Assembly (NCBI GenBank): GCA_026985495.1
Contig: JALSQJ010000257.1
Span: 1 to 6,285 of the forward strand
Source of the DNA: Campylobacteraceae bacterium
GTDB taxonomy: Bacteria > Campylobacterota > Campylobacteria > Campylobacterales > Sulfurovaceae
Length of the DNA stretch: 6,285 nucleotides
Direction: 5' to 3'
Shown in pieces: positions 1 through 6,063 of this stretch (positions are counted from its first letter, which is position 1; each line of letters opens with the position of its first letter). Both the position numbers and the translations under genes were made by a program. The notes under the pieces were generated by a model that was not told where the DNA came from, ran no database searches, and worked only from the letters and a program-made list of their open reading frames with translations.

Positions 1-160
1 AAGTAATAACATCTACTAATGATGGGTGGAGAGCTTCAATCACAGTATCTCCAGTTGTAGTTGCTAAATATTTTAGAACAAATTTAGGATGTGTTATCAA
101 CATCTTAACTAACTCTAAACCAGTATAACCACTTGCCCCTACTACACCTACATTTACCAT
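1..160 (-). CDS. argC: N-acetyl-gamma-glutamyl-phosphate reductase, N-terminal part (cut by window edge)
   Basis: ArgC is the cytoplasmic NADPH-dependent enzyme that reduces N-acetylglutamyl phosphate to the semialdehyde, the third step of arginine synthesis. Only the first 53 codons lie in the window. The ATG at 160-158 opens MVNVGVVGASGYTGLELVK, a Rossmann-type nucleotide-binding start; the GASGYTG loop at residues 8-14 is typical of the family. It is followed by the HP and LATTTGD segments expected after the first strand and helix. The catalytic cysteine lies beyond the edge and cannot be checked. The ATG shares one base with the TAA stop of the upstream greA (TAATG), and a GAGGAG lies 11 bases upstream inside greA, so translation is probably coupled to greA. 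No promoter is visible between the two genes. The family call is confident; intactness of the gene is unknown. Confidence 0.93.
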   Translation of the reverse strand, partial: MVNVGVVGASGYTGLELVKMLITHPKFVLKYLATTTGDTVIEALHPSLVDVIT

Positions 161-645
161 TATATATCTATCTCCTCATAAGAGACAGACTCTATATCAA
201 ATACTTTTTTACCACTTGGAAGAGTAATCTCAACCTCATCACCCTCCTCTTTTCCAAGTAATGCTCTTGCCATTGGAGAACTAATAGAGATAAGACCTCT
301 ATCAGGGTTTAACTCTTGTGACCCTACCAAAGTGTATGTAACTTCTGAATCATCTTCTTGGTCAATAAGCTTAACAGTTGAGCCAAAACTGATACGTTCA
401 TGAGACAAAGAGGTAGGGTCAATGACCTGTGCACGACCTATCAAATCGGTTAAATCTAAAATACGAGCCTCCATAAGTCCTTGCTTATCTTTAGCAGCAT
501 GATACTCAGCATTCTCTTTTAAATCTCCCAACTCTCTTGCCGTATCTATCACTTTTGCTATCTTAGCACGTTCCACTGTTTTTAACTGCTCTAACTCAGT
601 TGATAACTTATCAAATGTAACTTTTAACATTGGTTCTTTTTGCAC
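160..645 (-). CDS. greA: Transcription elongation factor GreA
   Basis: GreA binds the RNA polymerase secondary channel and stimulates cleavage of backtracked transcripts, rescuing arrested complexes. The 161-residue product matches the usual length (about 158). Residues 1-75 form the N-terminal coiled coil. Its tip carries the signature GDLKENAEYHAAKDKQ, with acidic residues D41 and E44 at the positions known in E. coli GreA to act at the polymerase Mg2+ site. Residues from about 84 on form the C-terminal FKBP-like domain, including the conserved SPMARALLGK-GDEV segment (about 123-137). The start is a GTG at 645-643, chosen because AGAGGA lies 6 bases upstream and because the MQKEPM beginning is shared with other GreA proteins; the in-frame ATG at codon 6 has no good binding site. 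It diverges from surE and is followed, with a one-base overlap, by argC. Confidence 0.96.
   Translation of the reverse strand: MQKEPMLKVTFDKLSTELEQLKTVERAKIAKVIDTARELGDLKENAEYHAAKDKQGLMEARILDLTDLIGRAQVIDPTSLSHERISFGSTVKLIDQEDDSEVTYTLVGSQELNPDRGLISISSPMARALLGKEEGDEVEITLPSGKKVFDIESVSYEEIDI
172..177 (-). promoter_or_regulatory. Ribosome binding site of argC inside the greA coding end
   Basis: On the minus strand GAGGAG is followed by 11 bases and then the argC ATG. It lies within the last codons of greA. The spacing is slightly long, but the match is strong and supports the ATG at 160-158 as the start. Confidence 0.6.
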
Positions 646-669
646 GTTATTTCCTCTAATTTATATAAT
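640..669 (+). promoter_or_regulatory. Putative promoter of the surE operon
   Basis: TATAAT at 664-669 is preceded by TTGCAC at 640-645 with 18 bases between them. The -10 is perfect, whereas the -35 shares only TTG with the consensus. Transcription would begin near 676, about 44 bases before the preferred surE ATG. The -35 overlaps the greA start codon. Confidence is moderate because AT-rich DNA gives chance matches. Confidence 0.4.
652..657 (-). promoter_or_regulatory. Ribosome binding site deciding the GTG start of greA
   Basis: AGAGGA on the minus strand sits 6 bases upstream of the GTG at 645-643. No comparable purine tract lies before the downstream ATG (codon 6), so this site fixes GTG as the start. 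Confidence 0.7.
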
Positions 670-704
670 AGACCTCTACAAGAAGTCTAATTTTAATGAA
701 GCTT

Positions 705-713
705 ATTATACCA
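705..713 (-). promoter_or_regulatory. Putative greA promoter: extended -10 box
   Basis: The minus strand reads TGGTATAAT, a perfect extended -10 (TGn plus TATAAT). No recognisable -35 is seen 16-18 bases upstream, which extended -10 promoters, and Campylobacterota promoters in general, often lack. Transcription would begin near 698, giving greA a leader of about 50 bases. The box lies between the two candidate surE starts. It is a motif match only, in AT-rich DNA. Confidence 0.5.
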
Positions 714-719
714 TACATT

Positions 720-1499
720 ATGAAAAGAATATTAATAACCAACGACGATGGCTTTGACTCTCCTGCTCTTTTAGCTCTAATTAAAGTGCTTAAACCTATT
801 GCTCAAATTATTACCGTTGCCCCTACACTTGAGAAATCTGCTTGTGGTCACTCACTTACATTAACAAAACCTCTACGCTTTGTAGAACTAGAACCAAATT
901 TCTATAAACTAGATGATGGTACGCCAACAGATTGTATCTTTTTGGCTCTTCATAAACTATACCCTAAAGATGCCCAACCAGATTTAGTTATTTCAGGTAT
1001 TAATATTGGTGCAAATATGGGTGAAGATATTACCTATTCAGGAACAGCTAGTGGAGCAATGGAGGCTGTACTACAAGGTGTTCCTGCCATTGCAATCTCT
1101 CAAGACTTCTCTGATGATATGCACGAAAAAGAGAATTTCTTATATGAACTTGCTACACAAACCATTAAAACTATTGTAGAGAAAATTTTTGAAGGTAGAT
1201 TCCCTCTTGAACCTCGTAAATTTTTAAATATAAATATACCTGCTACTACTCCAGAGAGTTCAAAAGGGTTTAAAATAACAAAAACAGGAAGCCGTATCTA
1301 TACCAACGATGCAGATGCACACATAAATCCACGTGGACAAGAGTATTTTTGGATAGGATTGGTCAACCATGAGTGGCGTAAAACAGAAGGGGAGATGACC
1401 GATGTAGAAGCTGTTAAAAGTGGTTATGTCTCTATTACTCCTATTCATCTTGATATGACTTCACATAACGATATTGAGGAGTTGAAGAGATGGATTTAA
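720..1499 (+). CDS. surE: 5'/3'-nucleotidase SurE
   Basis: SurE is a metal-dependent phosphatase that dephosphorylates nucleoside 5'- and 3'-monophosphates and, in some bacteria, short polyphosphate; it is linked to stationary-phase survival. The product from this ATG (259 residues) opens MKRILITNDDGFDSP, the usual family N-terminus. The metal ligands known from E. coli and Thermotoga SurE align as D9, D10, S40 and N95. Other conserved blocks are GTPTDC (67-72), SGINIGANMG (92-101) and YSGTASGAMEA (106-116). An in-frame ATG at 696 would add MKLIIPYI; it has an AGAAG 10 bases upstream, while the ATG at 720 has no clear binding site. I prefer 720 because the family rarely extends past the first beta strand. 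The gene overlaps the next one by 10 bases, implying one transcript. Function is confident, the start less so. Confidence 0.95.
   Translation: MKRILITNDDGFDSPALLALIKVLKPIAQIITVAPTLEKSACGHSLTLTKPLRFVELEPNFYKLDDGTPTDCIFLALHKLYPKDAQPDLVISGINIGANMGEDITYSGTASGAMEAVLQGVPAIAISQDFSDDMHEKENFLYELATQTIKTIVEKIFEGRFPLEPRKFLNINIPATTPESSKGFKITKTGSRIYTNDADAHINPRGQEYFWIGLVNHEWRKTEGEMTDVEAVKSGYVSITPIHLDMTSHNDIEELKRWI
1476..1481 (+). promoter_or_regulatory. Ribosome binding site of the tcdA-like gene inside surE
   Basis: GAGGAG lies in the last codons of surE, 8 bases before the ATG at 1490. It supports that start and efficient re-initiation after surE translation, which ends at 1499. Confidence 0.7.
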
Positions 1500-2131
1500 G
1501 ATTTCAACGATGTGTTCTTCTTTTTGGAGAGGAGAACTTTGAAAAAATTAGAAATAGTAAAATACTCATATTAGGTGTTGGTGGTGTTGGCTCTTATGCA
1601 CTAGATTGTCTATACCGTTCAGGAGTTTCAGATATTACCATTTTAGACTATGATGTTTACGATGAGACAAATCAAAATAGACAGATAGGTTCAGAAGCAG
1701 TTGGAGAGGTAAAAGTAAAGAGACTTAAGGAACTCTACCCTACAGTTACAACTATTAACCAAAAGATGGATATGAAGTGGGTAGAGGAGTTTAACTTTGA
1801 CCCCTATGATTTAGTACTCGATTGTGCTGATACTACAAAGGTAAAAATAGAGATTGCAAAAAAGTGTTATAAAAAACTTATTATGGCTTTAGGTTCAGCC
1901 AAACGATTTGATACCTCAAAGATAGAAGTTGCCTCTATTTGGAAAACACATGGTGATGCCTTAGCTAGAAAGATACGAAATGAACTCAAAAAAGCAAAAT
2001 TTGATAGAAACTTCACGGTAGTATTCTCTCCTGAAGAGGATAATTGTGTTGAAAAAGGCTCCTGTGTAGCAGTCACAGGAGCTGTAGGTCTTACTGTTTG
2101 CTCTGAAACAATAAAAAAAATATTAAAATAA
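1490..2131 (+). CDS. tcdA: ThiF/E1-like adenylyltransferase, TcdA (CsdL/YgdL) type; probable tRNA threonylcarbamoyladenosine dehydratase
   Basis: TcdA uses ATP to cyclise the threonylcarbamoyl group of t6A37 in tRNAs to the ct6A form. The 213-residue product has the E1-like Rossmann fold: GVGGVG at 29-34, acidic D53 closing the second strand, the NQNRQ block at 61-65 with arginine R64, lysine K75, and DCAD at 111-114. The nearest pattern I know is E. coli TcdA: a short R-F-x-R N-terminus, the segment DALARKIRNELKK (compare DPLAAKLRERLK), then VVFSPEE. No CXXC zinc pairs are present, which argues against MoeB and ThiF. It is clearly shorter than E. coli TcdA (about 268 residues); the region between VVFSPEE and the C-terminal glycine/valine-rich helix is reduced. 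The alternative is a related E1-like enzyme with another substrate. It overlaps surE by 10 bases and converges on the Sel1-repeat gene. Confidence 0.8.
   Translation: MDLRFQRCVLLFGEENFEKIRNSKILILGVGGVGSYALDCLYRSGVSDITILDYDVYDETNQNRQIGSEAVGEVKVKRLKELYPTVTTINQKMDMKWVEEFNFDPYDLVLDCADTTKVKIEIAKKCYKKLIMALGSAKRFDTSKIEVASIWKTHGDALARKIRNELKKAKFDRNFTVVFSPEEDNCVEKGSCVAVTGAVGLTVCSETIKKILK
2051..2083 (-). terminator. Strong intrinsic terminator for the Sel1-repeat gene, inside the opposing tcdA-like coding region
   Basis: GCTCCTGTG (2058-2066) and CACAGGAGC (2074-2082) are perfect 9-base inverted arms around a 7-base loop. Read on the minus strand, the hairpin is followed by CTTTTTC, the U-rich tail of a Rho-independent terminator. 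On the plus strand there is no U-run after the stem, so the signal is directional. It begins 60 bases beyond the stop of the Sel1-repeat gene. The stem is G+C-rich in otherwise AT-rich DNA. Confidence 0.72.
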
Positions 2132-2141
2132 ATATTAAAAA

Positions 2142-2606
2142 CTATCTATAAGTATTAAGCCCTATTCTTTGACCTATTCCATAAGATGATTGAAGTTCTT
2201 TCTCAATAGATGCTAAAAATGCAATCGCCTTAAAGTGACCTGCCTTTACAGCTTGTTTAAACCAATAACGTGCAAGTTGAGTCTGTTTTCTAACACCTCT
2301 TCCTTGTGCAAAACTAAGACCCATATAAAATTTTGCCTCCACATGATTGTTTCTTGCTGCTTTATGAAACCACTTAAAAGCCAATCTCTCATTTTTTCTT
2401 ACACCCTCACCTCTTGCATACATAAGCCCCAAATCAAACTGTGCCCGTACATTTCCTTTTACTGCTGCTCTTCTTGCATATATAAACTTTTGAGAGACTT
2501 GTTCTCTTACTACTTGATGAAGAGGGTTTATATTCATATTATCAAATGGATTTGCTATTAAGTTCATTGTTAAGATAACTGCTAATAGTAAAATAATTTT
2601 TTTCAT
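2142..2606 (-). CDS. Exported Sel1-repeat (SLR) protein
   Basis: The 154-residue product begins MKKIILLLAVILTMNLIA, a typical signal peptide (basic start, hydrophobic core, likely cleavage near residue 18, no lipobox cysteine), so the protein is probably periplasmic or secreted. Two complete 36-residue Sel1 repeats follow, at about 52-87 and 88-123, each with the pattern A-x-x-x-x-G-x-x-x-x-x-G-x-G-V-x-K and a W-F-x-x-A-A-type helix. A half repeat precedes them (about 41-51) and another follows (124-135). Sel1 repeats form alpha-solenoid scaffolds for protein binding; the partner cannot be told here. There are no cysteines, unlike the cysteine-rich Helicobacter Hcp proteins of the same superfamily. 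The ATG has AAGGAA 6 bases upstream. Its stop is 10 bases from the stop of the convergent tcdA-like gene. Family call firm, role unknown. Confidence 0.88.
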   Translation of the reverse strand: MKKIILLLAVILTMNLIANPFDNMNINPLHQVVREQVSQKFIYARRAAVKGNVRAQFDLGLMYARGEGVRKNERLAFKWFHKAARNNHVEAKFYMGLSFAQGRGVRKQTQLARYWFKQAVKAGHFKAIAFLASIEKELQSSYGIGQRIGLNTYR

Positions 2607-2612
2607 TTTTTG

Positions 2613-2618
2613 TTCCTT
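2613..2618 (-). promoter_or_regulatory. Ribosome binding site of the Sel1-repeat gene
   Basis: AAGGAA on the minus strand lies 6 bases before the ATG at 2606-2604 and supports that start, which also gives a well-formed signal peptide. Confidence 0.7.
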
Positions 2619-2770
2619 AGTATTATATTAAAAATATTATATAATTTTAATTGTTATTTTTAACTTAGTTATATTAATTTTTAATAAATTTAAATATTAA
2701 TTATATTTTTTAATAAAAATCAAGATAAAAAATTTAGAAGAGAAGAGTTTAGAAGTTAAAGGTAAGATAA
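2619..2770. other. Gene-free, extremely AT-rich intergenic stretch
   Basis: Between the Sel1-repeat gene and the ccsBA terminator there is no credible coding frame. Bases 2621-2720 contain only three G or C (about 97% A+T). Bases 2721-2774 are purine-rich on the plus strand, with an 11-base direct repeat AAGATAAAAAA at 2722-2732 and 2764-2774 and a second repeat TTTAGAAG at 2733-2740 and 2748-2755. The likely content is the upstream promoter region of the Sel1-repeat gene. No RNA gene or operator is recognised. Confidence 0.6.
2636..2641 (-). promoter_or_regulatory. Possible -10 box of the Sel1-repeat gene
   Basis: TATAAT on the minus strand lies about 30 bases before the start codon, with no convincing -35. 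A second TATAAT at 2622-2627 would place the start of transcription on top of the ribosome binding site and is less likely. Both lie in nearly pure A+T, so chance matches are expected. Confidence 0.3.
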
Positions 2771-2808
2771 AAAAGTAGTCAAAAGTCCAACTAAAGAAGT
2801 TGAACTTT
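2771..2808 (-). terminator. Intrinsic terminator downstream of ccsBA
   Basis: On the minus strand AAAGTTCAAC (2808-2799) pairs with GTTGGACTTT (2791-2782) over a 7-base loop, giving a 10-base-pair stem with one G-U pair. The stem runs directly into TTTT, and a second T6 run follows shortly after. It begins 19 bases beyond the ccsBA stop. The C-A mismatch on the plus strand makes the minus orientation the better one. Confidence 0.7.
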
Positions 2809-2826
2809 AGGTTTAAAAAGCCACTA

Positions 2827-5800
2827 TTAACTAAGCATAAAAAGAAGTCCTGCTACCCAAAGGGCAAGAGGGGTAAGTATCATTAGTGCTAGTTTAATAT
2901 TACTCCATGTTTTTGCAGAAATCATTGTTAAGATAAAGAGTCCAATTACCGATGGAATAACCCAGTTTGGTAGTGGCATTGGAGCTCCTGCTGCATAAGA
3001 GTGAAGACCTGATAGGTAATAGTTGACTCCAAAATATGTCATAATAACTGTTGAATACCCCCAAAGTGATGCCACATTAAAGGCAAATGGATTGTTAAAC
3101 TTAGGAATAAATCGTAAATGTAGAATTGTTGCATAGACTAAAATAGTTACAGCAGCCCATGTCTCTTTAGAATCCCAACCCCAGTAACGACCCCAAGACT
3201 CATTTGCCCATACTCCACCTAAGAAGTTTCCTACAGTTAATAAGAAAAGACCTACAATAAGACTCATTTCAGCAATATTGGTCAACTCTTTAATGGCACG
3301 GTCGATATTCTCTTTTCCATCTTTTTTCATAATGAACAGAATAATGACTAAAAGTGATAGCATAGAGCCAAGCCCCAAGAAACCATCACCAGAGATAATA
3401 GTTGCTACATGAACCATTAACCAGTAAGATTTAAGTACAGGAACTAGCTGAGTAATCTCTGGGTTAATGAAGTTCATATGTGCCACACCCATAGTAATAC
3501 CTGCTAATAGACCAGTTGCTCCAAGTGTAAATGGTGACTTTCTTGCAAAAATAAGTCCTGCTACCACAGTTGCTCCTGCAATAAAGACAATGGACTCATA
3601 AGCATTTGACCAAGGAGCATGTCCTCCGATATACCAACGCATTGCCATTGAAACTACATGCAGTATAAATGCACCAATCATAATAACCCAAGAGATAGTC
3701 ATAATATGCTTCATAGCACTATAAGGTTTAACAACATTAACAAAAGAGGCTAACAGTAAAAAAATCCCTACTAACAGATAGATAGGTACTAATTTTGAAA
3801 ATAGCCCTAACTTGTTATACTCTATCTCAATATCAACGGCTCTTTTACTAGGTAATACCTCTGAACCAAACTTTTTTTGATACATTTCAATAAGATTAAT
3901 AGCCTTATTAAATTGATCAGTATCACCTGTTTGCTGAATAGCATTTGCCCCCTGAAATAGATAGACAGTCATCATTCTAACCATCTCTGAAATCTCTTTT
4001 GGTAGTTGAGATATAGCATCTTGAGGATTCATCCACTTATTATTTACACTATGAGGTATAGGATAGATTTGAAGTAGTGAGCCTGTATAAATCATATAGG
4101 CAACATTGAGACGCTCATCTACTTTTACCAACTCTTTATCATAAAGGTTTTTATCTAAAGGCTTTTTCCGTACCGACTCATTAATCTGTTTTTGAAGTTT
4201 ATACTCACCCTCTTCTGTAAAAAATGAGATAAATGGAGCAAACTTTGCACCCTCTGGCAGACCAAGCTCTTTGGCAATACGTGTATGGTTAACTTTAATC
4301 ATAGGAATATACTGATAACGTTTTGGTTCAACCGTCATACCCAATAACATTGCTGTTGGTTCAACATCATAAATAGAACTTTTATTTGTCAATTTAGCGA
4401 TTAATTCATGAGCCAAAGTATCAATAGGTTTCATACGTCCACGACTATCTTGAACAATTAAATGTCCAAATCTACTAACACTCTCCTCACTAAAAGAGTG
4501 AATCATCTTTGTCGTATTGGAGTCTAACTCTGGTAGAGTTGATGCTTGTAGAGGAGTGAGTGAACCAACTGCAACAAATGTTAAAATAAAAGCTGATGCT
4601 GTTTGTAATTTTCTAGCTCCCTTAAGAAGCTTTTGAAAACGACCTCTACTATCAATAAGTGACCAAATCATTCCAAGTGCCAATAGAATATACCCTATAT
4701 AGGTTGGCAATGTTCCTGGGTCATGGTTAACAGAGAGTACAGTTCCTTTTTCATCTGGGTCATACGATGATTGGAAGAGACGATAGTCTCTATGGTCAAG
4801 TATATGGTTCATATAGATTTTATAAGGCATAGAGTCAATTCCTCTCTCTTTATCGGTTAATTCAACATCTGAAGAGTATGAAGATGGACTCATTGAACCA
4901 GGGTAACGTTGTAACTGAAAATCGATAAGTTTAATAGAGAATGGTAGAGGTATTTTTTTAACACCTAGATAGATTGCGATATTTACTCCTCCTACTGTTA
5001 CATGTTGAACTTCACTAATATCTCCAGCATAAGCAAAGAGGTCAACTTTCTCTTTCTCTCCATCAACATCAACTACAAATGTTGCAATTTCAGGTTTTCC
5101 ATTTTTTGTTTTATGTGATGGACTAATAAACTTCATAACTGATTTTTTATGTAACTTCTTTAAAACAATTGAGTTTCCATTAAATTGATAGAGTTTTTTA
5201 GTAGTAAACTCATTAACTCCTTTAGTTAAGTTACCCTCTTCTCGTGTTAGCATTGAGAGGGTTTTCATATCAAATCCACTCTCAACTTGTAATGTTCCAT
5301 CTTCTTTAGAAGAGATATTTATCAATGGTTTAGTGGGATTATCTACTCTATGATTAAAGGTGAGCATAAAAGTTCCTGCATCATAGAGTTCGCCCTCCAT
5401 AAGGTAGATATTTCTCCCTTTTCCCCCAGAAGAGACCATCATCTCTAGCACCTTTTTACCATTTTTTTCATCAGCTACTAGTGACTGCTCTCCTGCAGGT
5501 AGATAGTTGACCAACTCTACCTTGACATTTTTCCCTGCTAAATCCCAAGATTTTGAGAAACTATTTTTAGTCATTGACGAGAAACGCATCTCTTGCTCTA
5601 AGTTTCCAGTTTCACCATTAGCTTCAAGATGAATTCTCAATACTTTTTGTGCAGAGACAATACTACTTGTACTATGCCCCTCACGGATATGCATTATCCC
5701 CTCATAACCTACATAACGAGTAATGGCTGCACCAATAGCAATAACCAAAAAAGCTAAGTGAAAAATAAAAACTGATGGTTTTCTTTTGTAACTCTTATAC

Positions 5801-5991
5801 TTAAACATATTGTAGAGTAATAGTAAGATAAAGTAGAGAATAAAGAACTCAAACCAACGAGCATTGTAAATAAGTGCTTGTGCTGTCTGGGTTCCATAGT
5901 CATTCTCAATAAATGTTGCCCCTCCAATAATTGCACCAAATAAGAAGATAACCAAAGTGGCAATCTTCATCGAAAAAAATGTTTTCAACAT
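2827..5991 (-). CDS. ccsBA: Fused System II cytochrome c biogenesis protein CcsBA (ResB-CcsA)
   Basis: CcsBA is the inner-membrane cytochrome c synthetase of System II. It moves haem to the periplasm and joins it to CXXCH motifs of apocytochromes c. The 1054-residue product has an N-terminal ResB/CcsB half: three membrane segments (about 9-27, 46-62, 73-92), a periplasmic domain (93-428) and a segment at 429-446. A second periplasmic region (about 484-732, with DSRGRMKPIDTLAHEL at 515-530) precedes the multi-spanning CcsA half. The WWD haem-binding motif lies at 928-945 (W928, W933, W937, W939, D940, W945). Putative haem-ligand histidines are H78 (TM-His1), H861 (P-His1), H958 (TM-His2) and H997 (P-His2); the 97- and 39-residue spacings of the last three equal those of H. 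hepaticus H761, H858 and H897 as I recall them. The ATG is chosen because AGGA lies 6 bases upstream; a TTG 11 codons earlier lacks this support. Confidence 0.96.
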   Translation of the reverse strand: MLKTFFSMKIATLVIFLFGAIIGGATFIENDYGTQTAQALIYNARWFEFFILYFILLLLYNMFKYKSYKRKPSVFIFHLAFLVIAIGAAITRYVGYEGIMHIREGHSTSSIVSAQKVLRIHLEANGETGNLEQEMRFSSMTKNSFSKSWDLAGKNVKVELVNYLPAGEQSLVADEKNGKKVLEMMVSSGGKGRNIYLMEGELYDAGTFMLTFNHRVDNPTKPLINISSKEDGTLQVESGFDMKTLSMLTREEGNLTKGVNEFTTKKLYQFNGNSIVLKKLHKKSVMKFISPSHKTKNGKPEIATFVVDVDGEKEKVDLFAYAGDISEVQHVTVGGVNIAIYLGVKKIPLPFSIKLIDFQLQRYPGSMSPSSYSSDVELTDKERGIDSMPYKIYMNHILDHRDYRLFQSSYDPDEKGTVLSVNHDPGTLPTYIGYILLALGMIWSLIDSRGRFQKLLKGARKLQTASAFILTFVAVGSLTPLQASTLPELDSNTTKMIHSFSEESVSRFGHLIVQDSRGRMKPIDTLAHELIAKLTNKSSIYDVEPTAMLLGMTVEPKRYQYIPMIKVNHTRIAKELGLPEGAKFAPFISFFTEEGEYKLQKQINESVRKKPLDKNLYDKELVKVDERLNVAYMIYTGSLLQIYPIPHSVNNKWMNPQDAISQLPKEISEMVRMMTVYLFQGANAIQQTGDTDQFNKAINLIEMYQKKFGSEVLPSKRAVDIEIEYNKLGLFSKLVPIYLLVGIFLLLASFVNVVKPYSAMKHIMTISWVIMIGAFILHVVSMAMRWYIGGHAPWSNAYESIVFIAGATVVAGLIFARKSPFTLGATGLLAGITMGVAHMNFINPEITQLVPVLKSYWLMVHVATIISGDGFLGLGSMLSLLVIILFIMKKDGKENIDRAIKELTNIAEMSLIVGLFLLTVGNFLGGVWANESWGRYWGWDSKETWAAVTILVYATILHLRFIPKFNNPFAFNVASLWGYSTVIMTYFGVNYYLSGLHSYAAGAPMPLPNWVIPSVIGLFILTMISAKTWSNIKLALMILTPLALWVAGLLFMLS

Positions 5992-5997
5992 ATATAA

Positions 5998-6001
5998 TCC
6001 T
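5998..6001 (-). promoter_or_regulatory. Ribosome binding site deciding the ATG start of ccsBA
   Basis: AGGA (within ATAGGATTATATATG) lies 6 bases before the ATG at 5991-5989 on the minus strand. The longer frame, from a TTG at 6024, has no such site and would include this signal inside the gene. Confidence 0.7.
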
Positions 6002-6033
6002 ATCTTAAAAAATTCTATAAGCAAAATTTATTT

Positions 6034-6062
6034 CTTATAGAGAGTATAATTGATTGTAACAA
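6034..6062 (-). promoter_or_regulatory. Putative ccsBA promoter
   Basis: The minus strand shows TTGTTA (6062-6057), 17 bases, then TATAAG (6039-6034): 4 of 6 and 5 of 6 matches to the -35 and -10 consensus at ideal spacing. Transcription would start near 6027, giving a leader of about 36 bases. This is the best-spaced pair in the 93-base gap behind trmA; read-through from trmA is also possible. Confidence 0.42.
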
Positions 6063-6063
6063 A

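Noticed and set aside
1260..1448. Minus-strand open frame opposite surE
   Set aside because: It is fully inside surE, with no binding site or similarity that I recognise.
1867..2076. Minus-strand open frame opposite the tcdA-like gene
   Set aside because: It lies entirely within a well-supported gene on the other strand, resembles no known protein, and has no context. It is a shadow frame.
2111..2141. Possible terminator for the tcdA-like gene on the plus strand between the convergent stops
   Set aside because: The stretch is almost only A and T (AATATT repeats) with no stem of useful length and no U-run on the plus strand after a hairpin.
2235..2561. Plus-strand open frame of 108 codons opposite the Sel1-repeat gene
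   Set aside because: The minus strand here encodes a signal peptide plus two clear Sel1 repeats. The plus-strand product is a cysteine-, serine- and leucine-rich shadow with no recognisable domain.
2722..2774. Short direct repeats (AAGATAAAAAA twice, TTTAGAAG twice) as a possible operator or CRISPR-like array
   Set aside because: There are only two copies each, the sequence is low-complexity and purine-rich, and spacing is irregular. Chance is the simpler explanation.
5754..5963. Minus-strand open frame inside ccsBA in another frame
   Set aside because: It overlaps the first membrane segments of CcsBA, whose frame is certain. The product is what a shifted frame of membrane-protein code would give.
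2827..5991. The ccsB-ccsA fusion as a novel gene fusion
   Set aside because: Natural CcsBA fusions are well known in Helicobacter, Wolinella and other Campylobacterota. The haem-ligand histidines and WWD motif are all intact, so this is an ordinary family member.
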